Positions 1-7,965 of a DNA stretch of 64,000 nucleotides are shown piece by piece. This DNA is from JAAYBQ01 sp035403465 (GTDB lineage: Bacteria; Spirochaetota; UBA4802; UBA5550): the NCBI GenBank assembly GCA_035403465.1, contig DAONFG010000002.1, positions 131,805 to 195,804 on the forward strand, written 5' to 3'. Made by a program: the position numbers and the translations under genes. The notes below the pieces were generated by a model that saw nothing but the letters and a program-made list of their open reading frames with translations, did no database searches and was not told the origin of the DNA. Every line of letters begins with the position of its first letter. The stretch's first letter is position 1.

Positions 1-256
1 CCCTGCTGTCAGTAGTGGTCTTGTAGTAGCCCACTCCCCGGTTCGAGTTCTTGATCTCGACCACCGCTCCCTTCACCGGTTTTTTTGTGTTTATGTCTGT
101 AACAGTTCCCTCGAGGTACTTTATCTTTTCAATTTCGGGCGAGTCACCGTAGATCCTGGTGTCTTCCTGGCTCTTAACATCAGACAGGGAGCCTGCAATC
201 ACGAGTATTAAAACTGCGATCAAAGAACCCGGAATTACTCTACTGAACTTTTTCAT
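1..256 (-). CDS. Secreted protein with carboxypeptidase-regulatory-like N-terminus (3' part outside window)
   Basis: An open frame runs from an ATG at 254-256 off the left edge; only the first 85 residues are visible. The protein starts with two lysines and a hydrophobic stretch (about residues 8-26), a typical signal peptide. Residues about 47-85 contain YLEGTVTD, TKKPVKGAVVEI and GYYKTTTDSR, the pattern of a CarboxypepD_reg-like/transthyretin-like beta-sandwich. A GGAG ribosome-binding site lies just upstream. The full length and any downstream domain cannot be seen, so the final function is open. Confidence 0.7.
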   Translation of the reverse strand, partial: MKKFSRVIPGSLIAVLILVIAGSLSDVKSQEDTRIYGDSPEIEKIKYLEGTVTDINTKKPVKGAVVEIKNSNRGVGYYKTTTDSR

Positions 257-310
257 AATAATCTCCGATGTGGTTATGTTTATTCATAAATTATTGAGGA
301 CTATCCCTAT

Positions 311-454
311 TGTCATTCCGGCCGGAGCAAAGCGTAGTGCCGGCGGCTTTCAGATGCCCCCTTGCGGGAAATCTTCATTATACAATCAGTTTATCAGTTA
401 ACCCGTTGAGTCATACGGATTCCGGTATTTGCTGATAGCAAAACCGGAATGACA
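311..454. repeat. Short element with 11-bp inverted ends
   Basis: The sequence TGTCATTCCGG at 311-321 is matched by its exact reverse complement CCGGAATGACA at 444-454. The 122 bases between contain no convincing gene. It lies between two minus-strand genes. It resembles small dispersed intergenic elements (MITE or REP-like), but only one copy is present in this window, so mobility is inferred. Confidence 0.5.
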
Positions 455-490
455 GATGAGTATAAATTAACCTGCGAAATCCGTAAAAAT

Positions 491-1081
491 CTATCTTATC
501 GTTACAGCTCTGAACTTTGAATACCTGCAGTCGTTTTTTTCCGCAAGGGCAGTTACCCTTGACAAAGTCCTGAATTCAGCGGGAACGATCACTCTACCCG
601 GCTGATCATCACATTCAATAAACATTCCGAAAAGAGCAATGTCAATATTATTTGGATCATCAACGGGTTCAGGGTACGATGTCAGGGTTACTATAATTTC
701 GGTATCTTCAAGTTCAGCGGATTCTATGGGCCTGTAGCGCGGGTCAAGGTAGAGCGCGCCCCTTAGGTACTGCAAAAATATTTCTTTTGTGGATGCCGGC
801 TCGTGGTCAAAAGCGCCGTAGCATCCGCGGACCTTTCCTCTCCTGACCAGGGTAATGAACATGCCCGCGCGTCCTGAAAGTTCAGGAAGTTCAAACTGGA
901 ACGCCGGGTCAGCAGTTTCGCCGTTCAGGCTGCGGAACGCACATTTTTTAAGCCATACTAAAAGTTCACGGCTTGCAGGTGTATGTGAAAATTTATTCCA
1001 CTGGTCAAGTGCCGGGATTTCTGCACTGACAACTGACAGCGCAAATATAATGATCAGGAGCAGTGACAGTTTATTTTTCAT
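491..1081 (-). CDS. Secreted AMMECR1-domain protein
   Basis: 196 residues. A lysine-containing start and a hydrophobic segment (residues 5-20, ending VSA) form a signal peptide, which is unusual because most AMMECR1-domain proteins are cytoplasmic. The body carries the family signature: a beta-strand reading FITLVRRGKVRGCYGAF, with the RGC-G core near residue 85, then LDPRYRPIESAEL and an EIIVTLTSYPEPV strand. Length matches the AMMECR1 family (about 200 aa). Biochemical function is unknown for the family; a related eukaryotic and archaeal group includes Memo1/AMMECR1. No clear ribosome-binding site precedes the ATG. Confidence 0.8.
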   Translation of the reverse strand: MKNKLSLLLIIIFALSVVSAEIPALDQWNKFSHTPASRELLVWLKKCAFRSLNGETADPAFQFELPELSGRAGMFITLVRRGKVRGCYGAFDHEPASTKEIFLQYLRGALYLDPRYRPIESAELEDTEIIVTLTSYPEPVDDPNNIDIALFGMFIECDDQPGRVIVPAEFRTLSRVTALAEKNDCRYSKFRAVTIR

Positions 1082-1182
1082 TAGACCAGGAGTTAAGGAA
1101 TATAAATTGAAAAGTCAACGGATATTTTAAACAGAATATACCTGTATACCCTGAATTTTCATGGTTGGGCCAGTATACATTC

Positions 1183-1293
1183 TGTCACTGCGAGGTATGA
1201 AATACCGTGGCAGTCTGTTTATGGGATTAACAATTTTATTAAATTTAATACATTTCTGCCTGAGCAGATTGCTTCACTGCGTTCGCAATGACA
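1183..1293. repeat. Interspersed inverted-repeat element, copy A
   Basis: Begins TGTCACTGCGAGG and ends CGTTCGCAATGACA, so the two ends are near-inverted repeats. Internal blocks (CCGTGGCAGTCTGTT, an AT-rich centre, CTGAGCAGATTGCTTCACTGCGTTCG) recur in copy B at 12671-12843. It occupies the space upstream of the metallo-hydrolase gene. Elements with ends of this type are common as dispersed non-coding repeats in many bacteria. Confidence 0.7.
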
Positions 1294-1377
1294 CCTGCAA
1301 ATCTTATCATACACTGTTATATATCATCTTTTATAAAACGCTTGACTGATGTTTTCAGAAGGTATTACATTCACTAT

Positions 1378-2139
1378 ATGAACCTCATCTCACTTCAATC
1401 GGGAAGCAACGGAAACTGCATATATGTCGAATCGGGAGAGATTAAACTTCTCTTCGACGCCGGTATCAGCGGCAAACAGGCGGCAGAGCGCCTTGCACAG
1501 GCAGGCCGTGACATCACGACCATAGATGCCCTGCTTATTTCGCACGACCATGCTGACCATGTGAAGTGCGCAGGGATTTACCAGCGCAAGTTCGGCCCGC
1601 GCCTGTGCATTACAGAAAAAACACTCCGTGCAGCCCGGACATCTTACGATCTCGGCAGGCTGGATGATGTTGATCATTTCATTTCAGGAGATTCCCTACA
1701 GTTCGGCCATGTGCGAGTGGAGACATTCCCCACTCCCCACGACGGAGCTGATGGCGTTTCATTTATTATTGATGACGGCGAATCCAGACTGGGAATTTTT
1801 ACAGACCTGGGCCATGTATACGGTGACCTGAAAAACGCAGTAGAATCGGTAGACGCGGTACTGATTGAAAGCAATTATGATCCTGAAATGCTGAAACATG
1901 GACCCTACCCGCAGTTCCTTAAAAGCAGGATTTCCGGTCCCCGTGGGCATATTTCAAACATTGAATCCGCAGAACTGATCGCACTGCACGGGAACAGGCT
2001 TCGCTGGGCATGTGTCGGCCATCTTTCCGGTGATAACAACACCCCTGAACTGGCGCTGCAGACTCACCGCGAAATAAACAGCGGCATGACATATCATCTT
2101 GCGGGAAGATACGGCGTCGGGGATATACTCACTGTATAA
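1378..2139 (+). CDS. MBL-fold metallo-hydrolase, YycJ/WalJ-like
   Basis: 253 residues from the ATG at 1378, chosen because the family begins with a short strand followed by SGSNGNC, seen directly after this start; an upstream in-frame ATG at 1288 lies inside the repeat element. Metal-binding motif SHDHADH (about residues 54-60), HD in TPHDG, TDLGH, a distal ESNYD and a GHLSGDNN segment near the C-terminus all match YycJ proteins. These are two-metal hydrolases related to RNase Z and proposed to act on nucleic acid. No WalK/WalR genes are nearby. Confidence 0.88.
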   Translation: MNLISLQSGSNGNCIYVESGEIKLLFDAGISGKQAAERLAQAGRDITTIDALLISHDHADHVKCAGIYQRKFGPRLCITEKTLRAARTSYDLGRLDDVDHFISGDSLQFGHVRVETFPTPHDGADGVSFIIDDGESRLGIFTDLGHVYGDLKNAVESVDAVLIESNYDPEMLKHGPYPQFLKSRISGPRGHISNIESAELIALHGNRLRWACVGHLSGDNNTPELALQTHREINSGMTYHLAGRYGVGDILTV

Positions 2140-2182
2140 TGCCGGTGACAATAATATTGAACACAGGAAACAACAGACCTTA

Positions 2183-2884
2183 ATGAGACGATTGATATCA
2201 GCCCTGAGATCATATATAATTCTGCCATGCTTAATCGGCAGCCTGTCATGTCTCCAGGGCGAAGGAATGTTAACCTTCGCAGAGGATAACTTCTTCGTTA
2301 AGCAGGGTTCAGGCCAGTGCGGCCCCACAGCCTTCTATATGATTTTCAGATACTATGGCGATAACAATTATATGGGTGAATTCACCGAACTTCCAGGTTG
2401 CGATCAAATTCTGCCGTTGCAGGAGGAGCTTGTTGAAGTAACTTCTGATTCAGGTGTAAGCAAATGGCTTGATGTAACTACTTCAGGTATAGGGATCGGG
2501 TCATTAAAGGAAAAAATCAGCCGCCTCACAACTGACCGGAATTATCCTTATTATATAACACAAGGTGACACATCTACAACTACGATATTGCATGAAGCGC
2601 GTTTTATGATAATATATAACAATTTCCTTAGAAACGACCTTCCTGTTATTATCCACCTGGCAAGACCCGCTCTCACCGGACACTTCATGGTGCTTGTTGG
2701 TTACGACCCGCGTCATAGAGTCGTTTATTATGTTGACCCGAACAGGGATGATGGTGTGCCTGCAGTACAAAACGTAGATCTCTATGATTTTTTGAATACA
2801 CAATGGTACGAGTCCCCGGAGAACCCATTGACTGCATACGGCTACTGGGACGGGACCTGGATCGGGTTCAGGCATGGGGAATGA
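2183..2884 (+). CDS. Exported C39-like cysteine peptidase domain protein
   Basis: 233 residues from ATG 2183; longer in-frame starts would overlap the metallo-hydrolase. The N-terminus has two arginines and a hydrophobic stretch ending LSC (a relaxed lipobox, so possibly a lipoprotein). The body has the papain-like C39 layout: QGSGQCGPTAFYM with candidate catalytic Cys near residue 46, GHFMVLVGYDP with catalytic His, and VDPN supplying Asp/Asn. Without a transporter fusion it is probably a stand-alone peptidase_C39_2-type protein in the cell envelope. Substrate unknown. Confidence 0.72.
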   Translation: MRRLISALRSYIILPCLIGSLSCLQGEGMLTFAEDNFFVKQGSGQCGPTAFYMIFRYYGDNNYMGEFTELPGCDQILPLQEELVEVTSDSGVSKWLDVTTSGIGIGSLKEKISRLTTDRNYPYYITQGDTSTTTILHEARFMIIYNNFLRNDLPVIIHLARPALTGHFMVLVGYDPRHRVVYYVDPNRDDGVPAVQNVDLYDFLNTQWYESPENPLTAYGYWDGTWIGFRHGE

Positions 2885-2966
2885 GTCTCTGAAAAACCAT
2901 CTGTTATAATCCCGGTTACAATCTAATAGATGATTTCGTTTCTCGAGTCAACTATCCAACTTTTTA

Positions 2967-2995
2967 TTGACACCACTCCGGATTATTCTTAGTAT
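2967..2995 (+). promoter_or_regulatory. Predicted sigma70-type promoter
   Basis: A perfect -35 TTGACA (2967-2972) and a -10-like TAGTAT (2990-2995) are separated by 17 bases, 20 bases upstream of the start codon at 3015. It would drive the SH3-like exported protein. Confidence 0.6.
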
Positions 2996-3014
2996 TTAAG
3001 CGGAGGAATATTTT

Positions 3015-3794
3015 ATGGCTATTAAAAACATTACCTTTCCCGGCGCATTGATAGTAATTATTTCAGCTGTATTGTTGCTTCTTCCAGCAGAAAACAATGC
3101 CGTCGAGACCTATGCTCTCAGTCCGGAATACCTTGCATCAACCACATGGAAAACAGCTCCTGATGATGCTGAAGATACCATGGAGATTACATTTACCCAT
3201 GATGGTCATTTCGAATTCCTGATCGATCTGGTGCAGACTCGTATTGATGCAAAAGGAACATATTCAATAAACGGCGGAAAACTTAAGCTTCTAATTGAAG
3301 ATTCAAATATGGGTAAAGGAAATATCGGCCTGTCTCTTGACGAAGGAGCCATCCTGACTGATAAAAATTCACCAAAATTCCGCAGGTACCTCTACTTTAA
3401 AACCATTAAGCTGGAAGAGTTTTTCATGCATGTTAACGAACTGGTGCTCTGGGATACAGGTTCAGCAGTTAAAGAGGGTGAATCCATATCAATTCAGGGG
3501 ATTGATGCTGTAACAATGGGCGTTAAAGAGGCTGTTGTTACAACTATTCTTAAGATGCGGGAAACACCCGATCCAAACGGTAAAGAAATACAGATAACCT
3601 ACGTAGATTCAGATGACATCGCCCCGGCTATTGTAGTCAAGGCGCTTCCGAAAGGCCAGCGCCTGCTTGTACTTGCCAGGACAAAAGAAAAAAGCAACGT
3701 GGGCAAATGGAACAACTACTGGTACTATGTCGAGTTTGAACTCTATGAAACACGGAGAGCATGGGTCTACGGCGAGTTTGTGAAGATCAAGTAG
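3015..3794 (+). CDS. Exported protein with possible C-terminal SH3-like domain
   Basis: 259 residues after an AGCGGAGGAA ribosome-binding site. A signal peptide covers about residues 1-30. The middle (about 45-130) is a lipocalin-like or META-like strand pattern (TFTHDGHFEFL, AKGTYSINGGKLKL). The C-terminal ~85 residues resemble a bacterial SH3 domain (LKMRETPDPNGKEI, LPKGQRLLVLAR, WYYVEFE, AWVYGEFVKI). The gene stands alone with its own promoter and terminator. A cell-envelope binding role is plausible but not shown. Confidence 0.7.
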   Translation: MAIKNITFPGALIVIISAVLLLLPAENNAVETYALSPEYLASTTWKTAPDDAEDTMEITFTHDGHFEFLIDLVQTRIDAKGTYSINGGKLKLLIEDSNMGKGNIGLSLDEGAILTDKNSPKFRRYLYFKTIKLEEFFMHVNELVLWDTGSAVKEGESISIQGIDAVTMGVKEAVVTTILKMRETPDPNGKEIQITYVDSDDIAPAIVVKALPKGQRLLVLARTKEKSNVGKWNNYWYYVEFELYETRRAWVYGEFVKIK

Positions 3795-3832
3795 AATCCG
3801 ATTCATGCAGGCTTTTCGCTGGCTGTTGCATA

Positions 3833-3866
3833 ATAAAAATCCCCTGTATTACCAGGGGATTTTTAT
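3833..3866. terminator. Bidirectional rho-independent terminator
   Basis: A 14-bp perfect stem (ATAAAAATCCCCTG / CAGGGGATTTTTAT) around the loop TATTAC gives a GC core followed by T-runs on both strands. It closes the plus-strand exported protein gene and the minus-strand prfA-prmC-selC unit. Confidence 0.9.
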
Positions 3867-3870
3867 TATG

Positions 3871-3960
3871 CGGAAGGGGCAGGAATCGAACCTGCCGCTG
3901 CAGTAAACTACAGCCTACGGTTTTGAAGACCGCGGAAGCCACCAGACCCCATCCTCTTCC
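3871..3960 (-). tRNA. selC: tRNA-Sec (anticodon TCA)
   Basis: About 90 nt, longer than normal tRNAs. An 8-base acceptor strand (GGAAGAGG / CCCCTTCC, with one A-C mismatch at the sixth pair), a 6-bp D stem with wobble pairs, an anticodon stem GCGGT/ACCGT around the loop CTTCAAA (anticodon TCA), a 7-bp long variable arm (GCTGTAG/CTGCAGC) and T arm GCAGG-TTCGATT-CCTGC are all seen. These match selenocysteine tRNA, which reads UGA with SelB. CCA is not encoded. It begins 4 nt after the prmC stop, so it is probably processed from the prfA-prmC transcript. Confidence 0.93.
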
Positions 3961-3964
3961 ATGT

Positions 3965-4795
3965 TTATCTCTTCAGGGTTGCAACCCTTGGAAATCCTGC
4001 GTAATCATTCAAGATTGAAACTTTGTACCCGTGAGCAGCGCCCGTCTCCTCGACAAAGGCGCGCTGGTCACTGCCGATCTCAAGGAGCAGCACGCCATCA
4101 TCAGCCAGGTGTTCACCTGCACCCTCAATAATCTTAGCCATTACAGCTCTGCCGCTCTCTTCACAATAGAGCGCATTGGCAGGCTCGTATTCAAGTTCCC
4201 TCTGCAGCGTCCCCTTCAGCTCTATGTCAACATATGGCGGATTGGATACTATCAGGTCAAAAACTTTTCCTTTAACCGGTGAAAAAAGATCACCGTGTAA
4301 AAATGCAATCTTCCCGCTACCAAGCACCCTTTCAGCATTCTCCTTTGCGATCTCCAGGGCCATGCCTGAAATGTCCGACGCAGTGACAGTTAGGTCAGGC
4401 CTGGACTTTTTAAGGGCAACCGCAATTGCCCCTGAACCTGCGCACAGGTCAAGCACCGCAGAATACATGGGAGCCCAGTAGATTGCCATGTCAACAAGGA
4501 GCTCTGTTTCGGGCCTGGGAATGAGCACATCCATTGTCACAGTAAAATCAATTGAATAGAATTCCTTTACACCGGTGATATATGCCACGGGTTCGGATTC
4601 AAGCCTTCGCTTTATAAGTTTATCCAGGGATGCTATTTCGAATTCGGTAAGCACACGGTTAGCGTCAGTTATAAGTTTGTATCTTTCAATGCCGAGAGTG
4701 TGGGCTGTGATTACCTCTGCATCAAGCCTTGAGGTGGGAATTCCGGTTTTCTCAAGCCGGGAAGCTGCGTCTGCAAGAAATTCACTCAGTTTCAT
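3965..4795 (-). CDS. prmC: Release factor glutamine methyltransferase
   Basis: 276 residues, the usual length. PrmC (HemK) uses S-adenosylmethionine to methylate the glutamine of the GGQ motif in release factors, raising termination efficiency. Visible are the N-terminal helical domain, the SAM-binding loop LDLCAGSGAI (residues 115-123) and the catalytic NPPY (185-188). The start codon lies 2 nt after the prfA stop, so the two are translated as a pair, as in many bacteria. Confidence 0.97.
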   Translation of the reverse strand: MKLSEFLADAASRLEKTGIPTSRLDAEVITAHTLGIERYKLITDANRVLTEFEIASLDKLIKRRLESEPVAYITGVKEFYSIDFTVTMDVLIPRPETELLVDMAIYWAPMYSAVLDLCAGSGAIAVALKKSRPDLTVTASDISGMALEIAKENAERVLGSGKIAFLHGDLFSPVKGKVFDLIVSNPPYVDIELKGTLQRELEYEPANALYCEESGRAVMAKIIEGAGEHLADDGVLLLEIGSDQRAFVEETGAAHGYKVSILNDYAGFPRVATLKR

Positions 4796-4797
4796 GA

Positions 4798-5865
4798 CTA
4801 GTTCACTGTTTTAAGAAGGGTCGCAATTTCAGCTTTTCTAAGGGCATCAACAAGGTCACCCATCTCACCTTCAAGCACCTTCTCAAGGGAGTAGAGGGTA
4901 AGCCCAATCCTGTGGTCAGTTACCCGTGATTGCGGAAAGTTGTATGTCCTGATCCTTTCGCTCCTGTCCCCTGAACCGACCTGTGATTTTCTCAGCTCTG
5001 ATTCCTTTGCCATCCGCTCGCCGTTGGTCTTCTCCAGGAGCCTGGCCTTGAGGACGCGCAGCGCCTTTGCCTTGTTCTTGATCTGCGACTTTTCATCCTG
5101 GCAAGTAACAACCATGCCGGTAGGTATGTGCGTAATCCTTACCGCAGAATCCGTAGTGTTTACAGACTGGCCGCCGTGCCCTGACGACCTGTAGACATCG
5201 GTCCTGATATCGTTCGGGTCGATCTCCATCTCGTCCTCCTCGGCCTCGGGCATTACCGCAACCGTTACCGCCGAGGTATGGATCCTCCCCTGTGATTCCG
5301 TTGCCGGCACCCTCTGCACCCGGTGGACTCCGGACTCAAACTTCATCGTGTCATAGGCCTCCGGGTTGCGCAGTGAAAAAATCACCTCTTTGTACCCGCC
5401 GAGTTCATTTGTGCTGGCGTCGATAAATTCAACCTTCCAGCCCCTGACCTCTGCATACCTTGTGTACATCCTGAACAGATCTGCGGCAAAGAGGGCTGCC
5501 TCGTCGCCTCCGGTCCCTGCACGTATCTCTATAAGAATATCCTTGCCCGAATCAGGGTCCTTGGGGAGCAGCAGGACAAGGAGTTTCTCTTTCATATCTG
5601 CCATTTTCTGTTCCAGTTCAGAAATCTCGGACTGGAGCATCTGGCGCATCTCAGGATCTTTTTCGGTTTCTATGAGTTCTTTATTCTCTGCAAGGTCCTT
5701 CTTCATTTTCAGGTAATCGTTGAACCTTGTAATTACAGGCGACAGGTGTGAGTGTTCCCTGTTCAGGTCCCTGAACCTTTTCTGGTCTGAAACTGTTTCA
5801 GGCTTGCTGAGCTCGGACTCGATCTCTTCGTATCTTTTTTTTAATTCCTGAAGCCTGGCATCCAT
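4798..5865 (-). CDS. prfA: Peptide chain release factor 1
   Basis: 355 residues (family about 360). RF1 recognises UAA and UAG and triggers peptide release on the ribosome. The PAT codon-recognition tripeptide (residues 187-189) identifies RF1 rather than RF2; the catalytic GGQ is at 231-233. An AGGGG ribosome-binding site precedes the ATG. A hairpin with T-rich tail sits only about 23 nt upstream, between this gene and tRNA-Arg. Confidence 0.97.
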   Translation of the reverse strand: MDARLQELKKRYEEIESELSKPETVSDQKRFRDLNREHSHLSPVITRFNDYLKMKKDLAENKELIETEKDPEMRQMLQSEISELEQKMADMKEKLLVLLLPKDPDSGKDILIEIRAGTGGDEAALFAADLFRMYTRYAEVRGWKVEFIDASTNELGGYKEVIFSLRNPEAYDTMKFESGVHRVQRVPATESQGRIHTSAVTVAVMPEAEEDEMEIDPNDIRTDVYRSSGHGGQSVNTTDSAVRITHIPTGMVVTCQDEKSQIKNKAKALRVLKARLLEKTNGERMAKESELRKSQVGSGDRSERIRTYNFPQSRVTDHRIGLTLYSLEKVLEGEMGDLVDALRKAEIATLLKTVN

Positions 5866-5887
5866 AAAGTCCCCTGGATAAAAAAAT

Positions 5888-5908
5888 AAGCGGTATAACC
5901 GCTTTTTT
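5888..5908. terminator. Hairpin with T-tails between tRNA-Arg and prfA
   Basis: Stem AAGCGGT/ACCGCTT with a 3-base loop, T-rich on both strands. On the minus strand it could terminate the tRNA-Arg transcript or act as an attenuator in the prfA leader, because only about 23 nt separate it from the prfA start codon. Confidence 0.65.
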
Positions 5909-6000
5909 CAACACAGTGTAGTTTTTTTGGGGGCCTGTTAAGAGGCGATACCCCTTTGACCCCTTTTAAATATTTCTGCAACAAGTTGTTTTGCGTATTG

Positions 6001-6074
6001 CGCTCCCGGGAGGACTCGAACCACCGACACACGGTTTAGGAAACCGCTGCTCTATCCACCTGAGCTACGGGAGC
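6001..6074 (-). tRNA. tRNA-Arg (anticodon CCT)
   Basis: Full cloverleaf: acceptor GCTCCCG/CGGGAGC, D stem GCTC/GAGC, anticodon stem GCGGT/ACCGT with loop TTCCTAA (anticodon CCT), T arm GGTGG-TTCGAGT-CCTCC. Discriminator base G at 6001; CCA is not encoded. It decodes AGG. It starts 13 nt after the stop of the Crp-like gene. Confidence 0.95.
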
Positions 6075-6087
6075 CTTTAGAGTAGTA

Positions 6088-6735
6088 CTATGAAAACATA
6101 TGTTTTCGTTTTGAAATTATCACCCGCTGAAAATCACGGATATTCTTGACGATCACCCTGTCTTCATATAAATCAATTTTGCCAACACGGGTTAAATGTG
6201 TCAATTCTTTTTGTGCGTCTGACTCGGCCATTCCTGCCCAGCTTGCGATCTGCTGGGAATTTGTGTTAAGACTGATCTCGCTTTCAAAGTCATACTGGGG
6301 ATTCTGCTCCGCGAGCATGATCAGAACGTCCATTACTTTTAGTGAAGGTTCCTCGAGCAGGAGGATCATGAGCCTTCTCTTCGCGTCATATATCCTTTTT
6401 GAAAATATAAGCAGAAGTTTATAGGCCAGCTGCGGATTCCCCTGGAGCAGGGTATCAAAATTGTCCCTGTGGAATTTCAGGACCCGCACGTGCTCCATTG
6501 CAATCGCGGTAGCAGACCTTGGCTGTTCCTCGAGGATCGCCATCTCTCCGAAAACGTCCCCCGGCATAAGAACATCTATTGTCTTTTCCCTGTCATTTAT
6601 GATACGTGCAATCCTGACACGCCCCTTCTGGATAAAATAAAACTCATATCCGGGTTCATACTCGCAGAATATTATCTGGTTAGGCGAGTATTCCGCTCCA
6701 AATCTGCCAAAAAATTTTTCATCAAGTTCGAGCAT
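6088..6735 (-). CDS. Crp/Fnr-type cyclic-nucleotide-binding regulator
   Basis: 215 residues. The N-terminal cNMP-binding beta-roll (about 15-125) has an intact phosphate-binding cassette, GDVFGEMAILEEQPRSATA, with the Glu and Arg that contact the cyclic nucleotide. A long helix follows, then a C-terminal helix-turn-helix-like region (about 150-205: NTNSQQIASWAGMAESDAQKEL). Likely a transcription regulator. Its start lies 3 nt after the stop of the cNMP-TPR gene, so the two are co-transcribed. Confidence 0.88.
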   Translation of the reverse strand: MLELDEKFFGRFGAEYSPNQIIFCEYEPGYEFYFIQKGRVRIARIINDREKTIDVLMPGDVFGEMAILEEQPRSATAIAMEHVRVLKFHRDNFDTLLQGNPQLAYKLLLIFSKRIYDAKRRLMILLLEEPSLKVMDVLIMLAEQNPQYDFESEISLNTNSQQIASWAGMAESDAQKELTHLTRVGKIDLYEDRVIVKNIRDFQRVIISKRKHMFS

Positions 6736-6738
6736 AGT

Positions 6739-7947
6739 TTACCTGTTTTTCTGCAATGCCTGTATCCGGTCCATGGCCCTGGAATTTATTGAATCCCTCG
6801 GCTTCATGTTCATTACCTTGTTATAATACCCAAGGGCCTTGTTACCCTGCCCCGCTATTTCAAAAATACGGCCAATATAAAAAAGTGCGCCCTTCAGCTT
6901 GTCAGAATCGGAATAGCTCCTTGTTATTTCTGCAAAATAACTCATGGCGCCTTTAAGGTCTTTCATCTCAAACGAGCATACGCCTGAGTTATAATATGAA
7001 TCAATAAAGAGCCTCTTTTCATTCGGCTTTAAAGGCGATGCCTTGGTTATGACGTCCCGGAACAATTCCAGGGCTGCACTGTAATTATTCATGTCAAGAC
7101 TTGCCTCTCCCTTGTCATATGTTTCCTGGAGTGACGGCCCTTTTGATCTGGACGGTTCATCAAGACTGAAGTCACCCAGGTCATCATCGTCAGAGAGAAA
7201 ATCATCTATTTCACTTGAAAATTCGGAAGCAGATCCGGTTTTACCTGCTGAAAACCCGGAAGATGGCGCGCTTTTTTTACCGGCAGAAGGTGCCGGCGAC
7301 TCGTCAAAGCTGAAACCATCGCTGCTCTCATCCATGGAAAAGCTGTCTGATGCAGCTTTTTTCTGTGCCGGTGCCGAAGAAGAATCCGGTACTGCTCCGC
7401 CAGAATTGATCGTCCTGATCCTGTCCATGGCCAGCTTCGCGTAGTCCGTGTCGGGATAATATTCCATGTATTTTTTAAAGGCGTATATTGCTTTTGTAAA
7501 ATCACCGATTTTAAAATAATGCTCACCTATGCGGAAAAGCTCAAGCTGCGGGTTTACATTGTCTGAATCCCCGAGAACGGTCCTTACTGTACGGTTTAGC
7601 CGCCTCAGCTGGTTGCTGAAAACGCGGAGCATTTTACGCACCACGTTCACGTTTTTAAGGATCATCTTTTCAAAATCGCTGAGGGACAGGGCAAGCACAA
7701 CGGTTTCACCGATTGTCTGTGCAGTCTCTTCACGGGGGTATTTGCCAAGCGCGGATTTTACTCCAAAGAATTCACCCTGGCGGACTTCCTCTTTTAATTC
7801 TTCACCGGTATCAATTTTTGTGTATGTAAGAATGACTCTGCCGGATTTAAGAATATAAATGTATTCACTTTTATCATTTTCGAAATAAATGATAGATCCC
7901 GGTTTGTAAACACGGGTCATTATTCCGCCTTGTAAACTGCCGCCCAT
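6739..7947 (-). CDS. cNMP-binding domain plus TPR protein
   Basis: 402 residues. The N-terminal cNMP-binding domain (about 12-125) lacks the canonical GE..RSA cassette (it reads GEFFGVKSALGKYPREETA), so nucleotide binding is doubtful. A Ser/Asp-rich low-complexity linker (about 190-260) is followed by TPR-like repeats (about 265-400). Start chosen for the GGAAGG site upstream; a second ATG nine codons later also has a good site. Paired with a Crp-like gene, it may be a sensor or scaffold in the same regulation. Confidence 0.82.
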   Translation of the reverse strand: MGGSLQGGIMTRVYKPGSIIYFENDKSEYIYILKSGRVILTYTKIDTGEELKEEVRQGEFFGVKSALGKYPREETAQTIGETVVLALSLSDFEKMILKNVNVVRKMLRVFSNQLRRLNRTVRTVLGDSDNVNPQLELFRIGEHYFKIGDFTKAIYAFKKYMEYYPDTDYAKLAMDRIRTINSGGAVPDSSSAPAQKKAASDSFSMDESSDGFSFDESPAPSAGKKSAPSSGFSAGKTGSASEFSSEIDDFLSDDDDLGDFSLDEPSRSKGPSLQETYDKGEASLDMNNYSAALELFRDVITKASPLKPNEKRLFIDSYYNSGVCSFEMKDLKGAMSYFAEITRSYSDSDKLKGALFYIGRIFEIAGQGNKALGYYNKVMNMKPRDSINSRAMDRIQALQKNR

Positions 7948-7965
7948 TATATTTCCTTCCGAGTA

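Noticed and set aside
1390..1677. Antisense frames over the YycJ-like gene
   Set aside because: Shadows of a gene with clear family motifs.
3761..4018. Plus-strand frame crossing the terminator and selC
   Set aside because: Composed of tRNA and terminator sequence; not a plausible protein.
5841..6032. 63-codon minus-strand frame between tRNA-Arg and prfA
   Set aside because: It overlaps the tRNA and the hairpin and has a non-coding composition.
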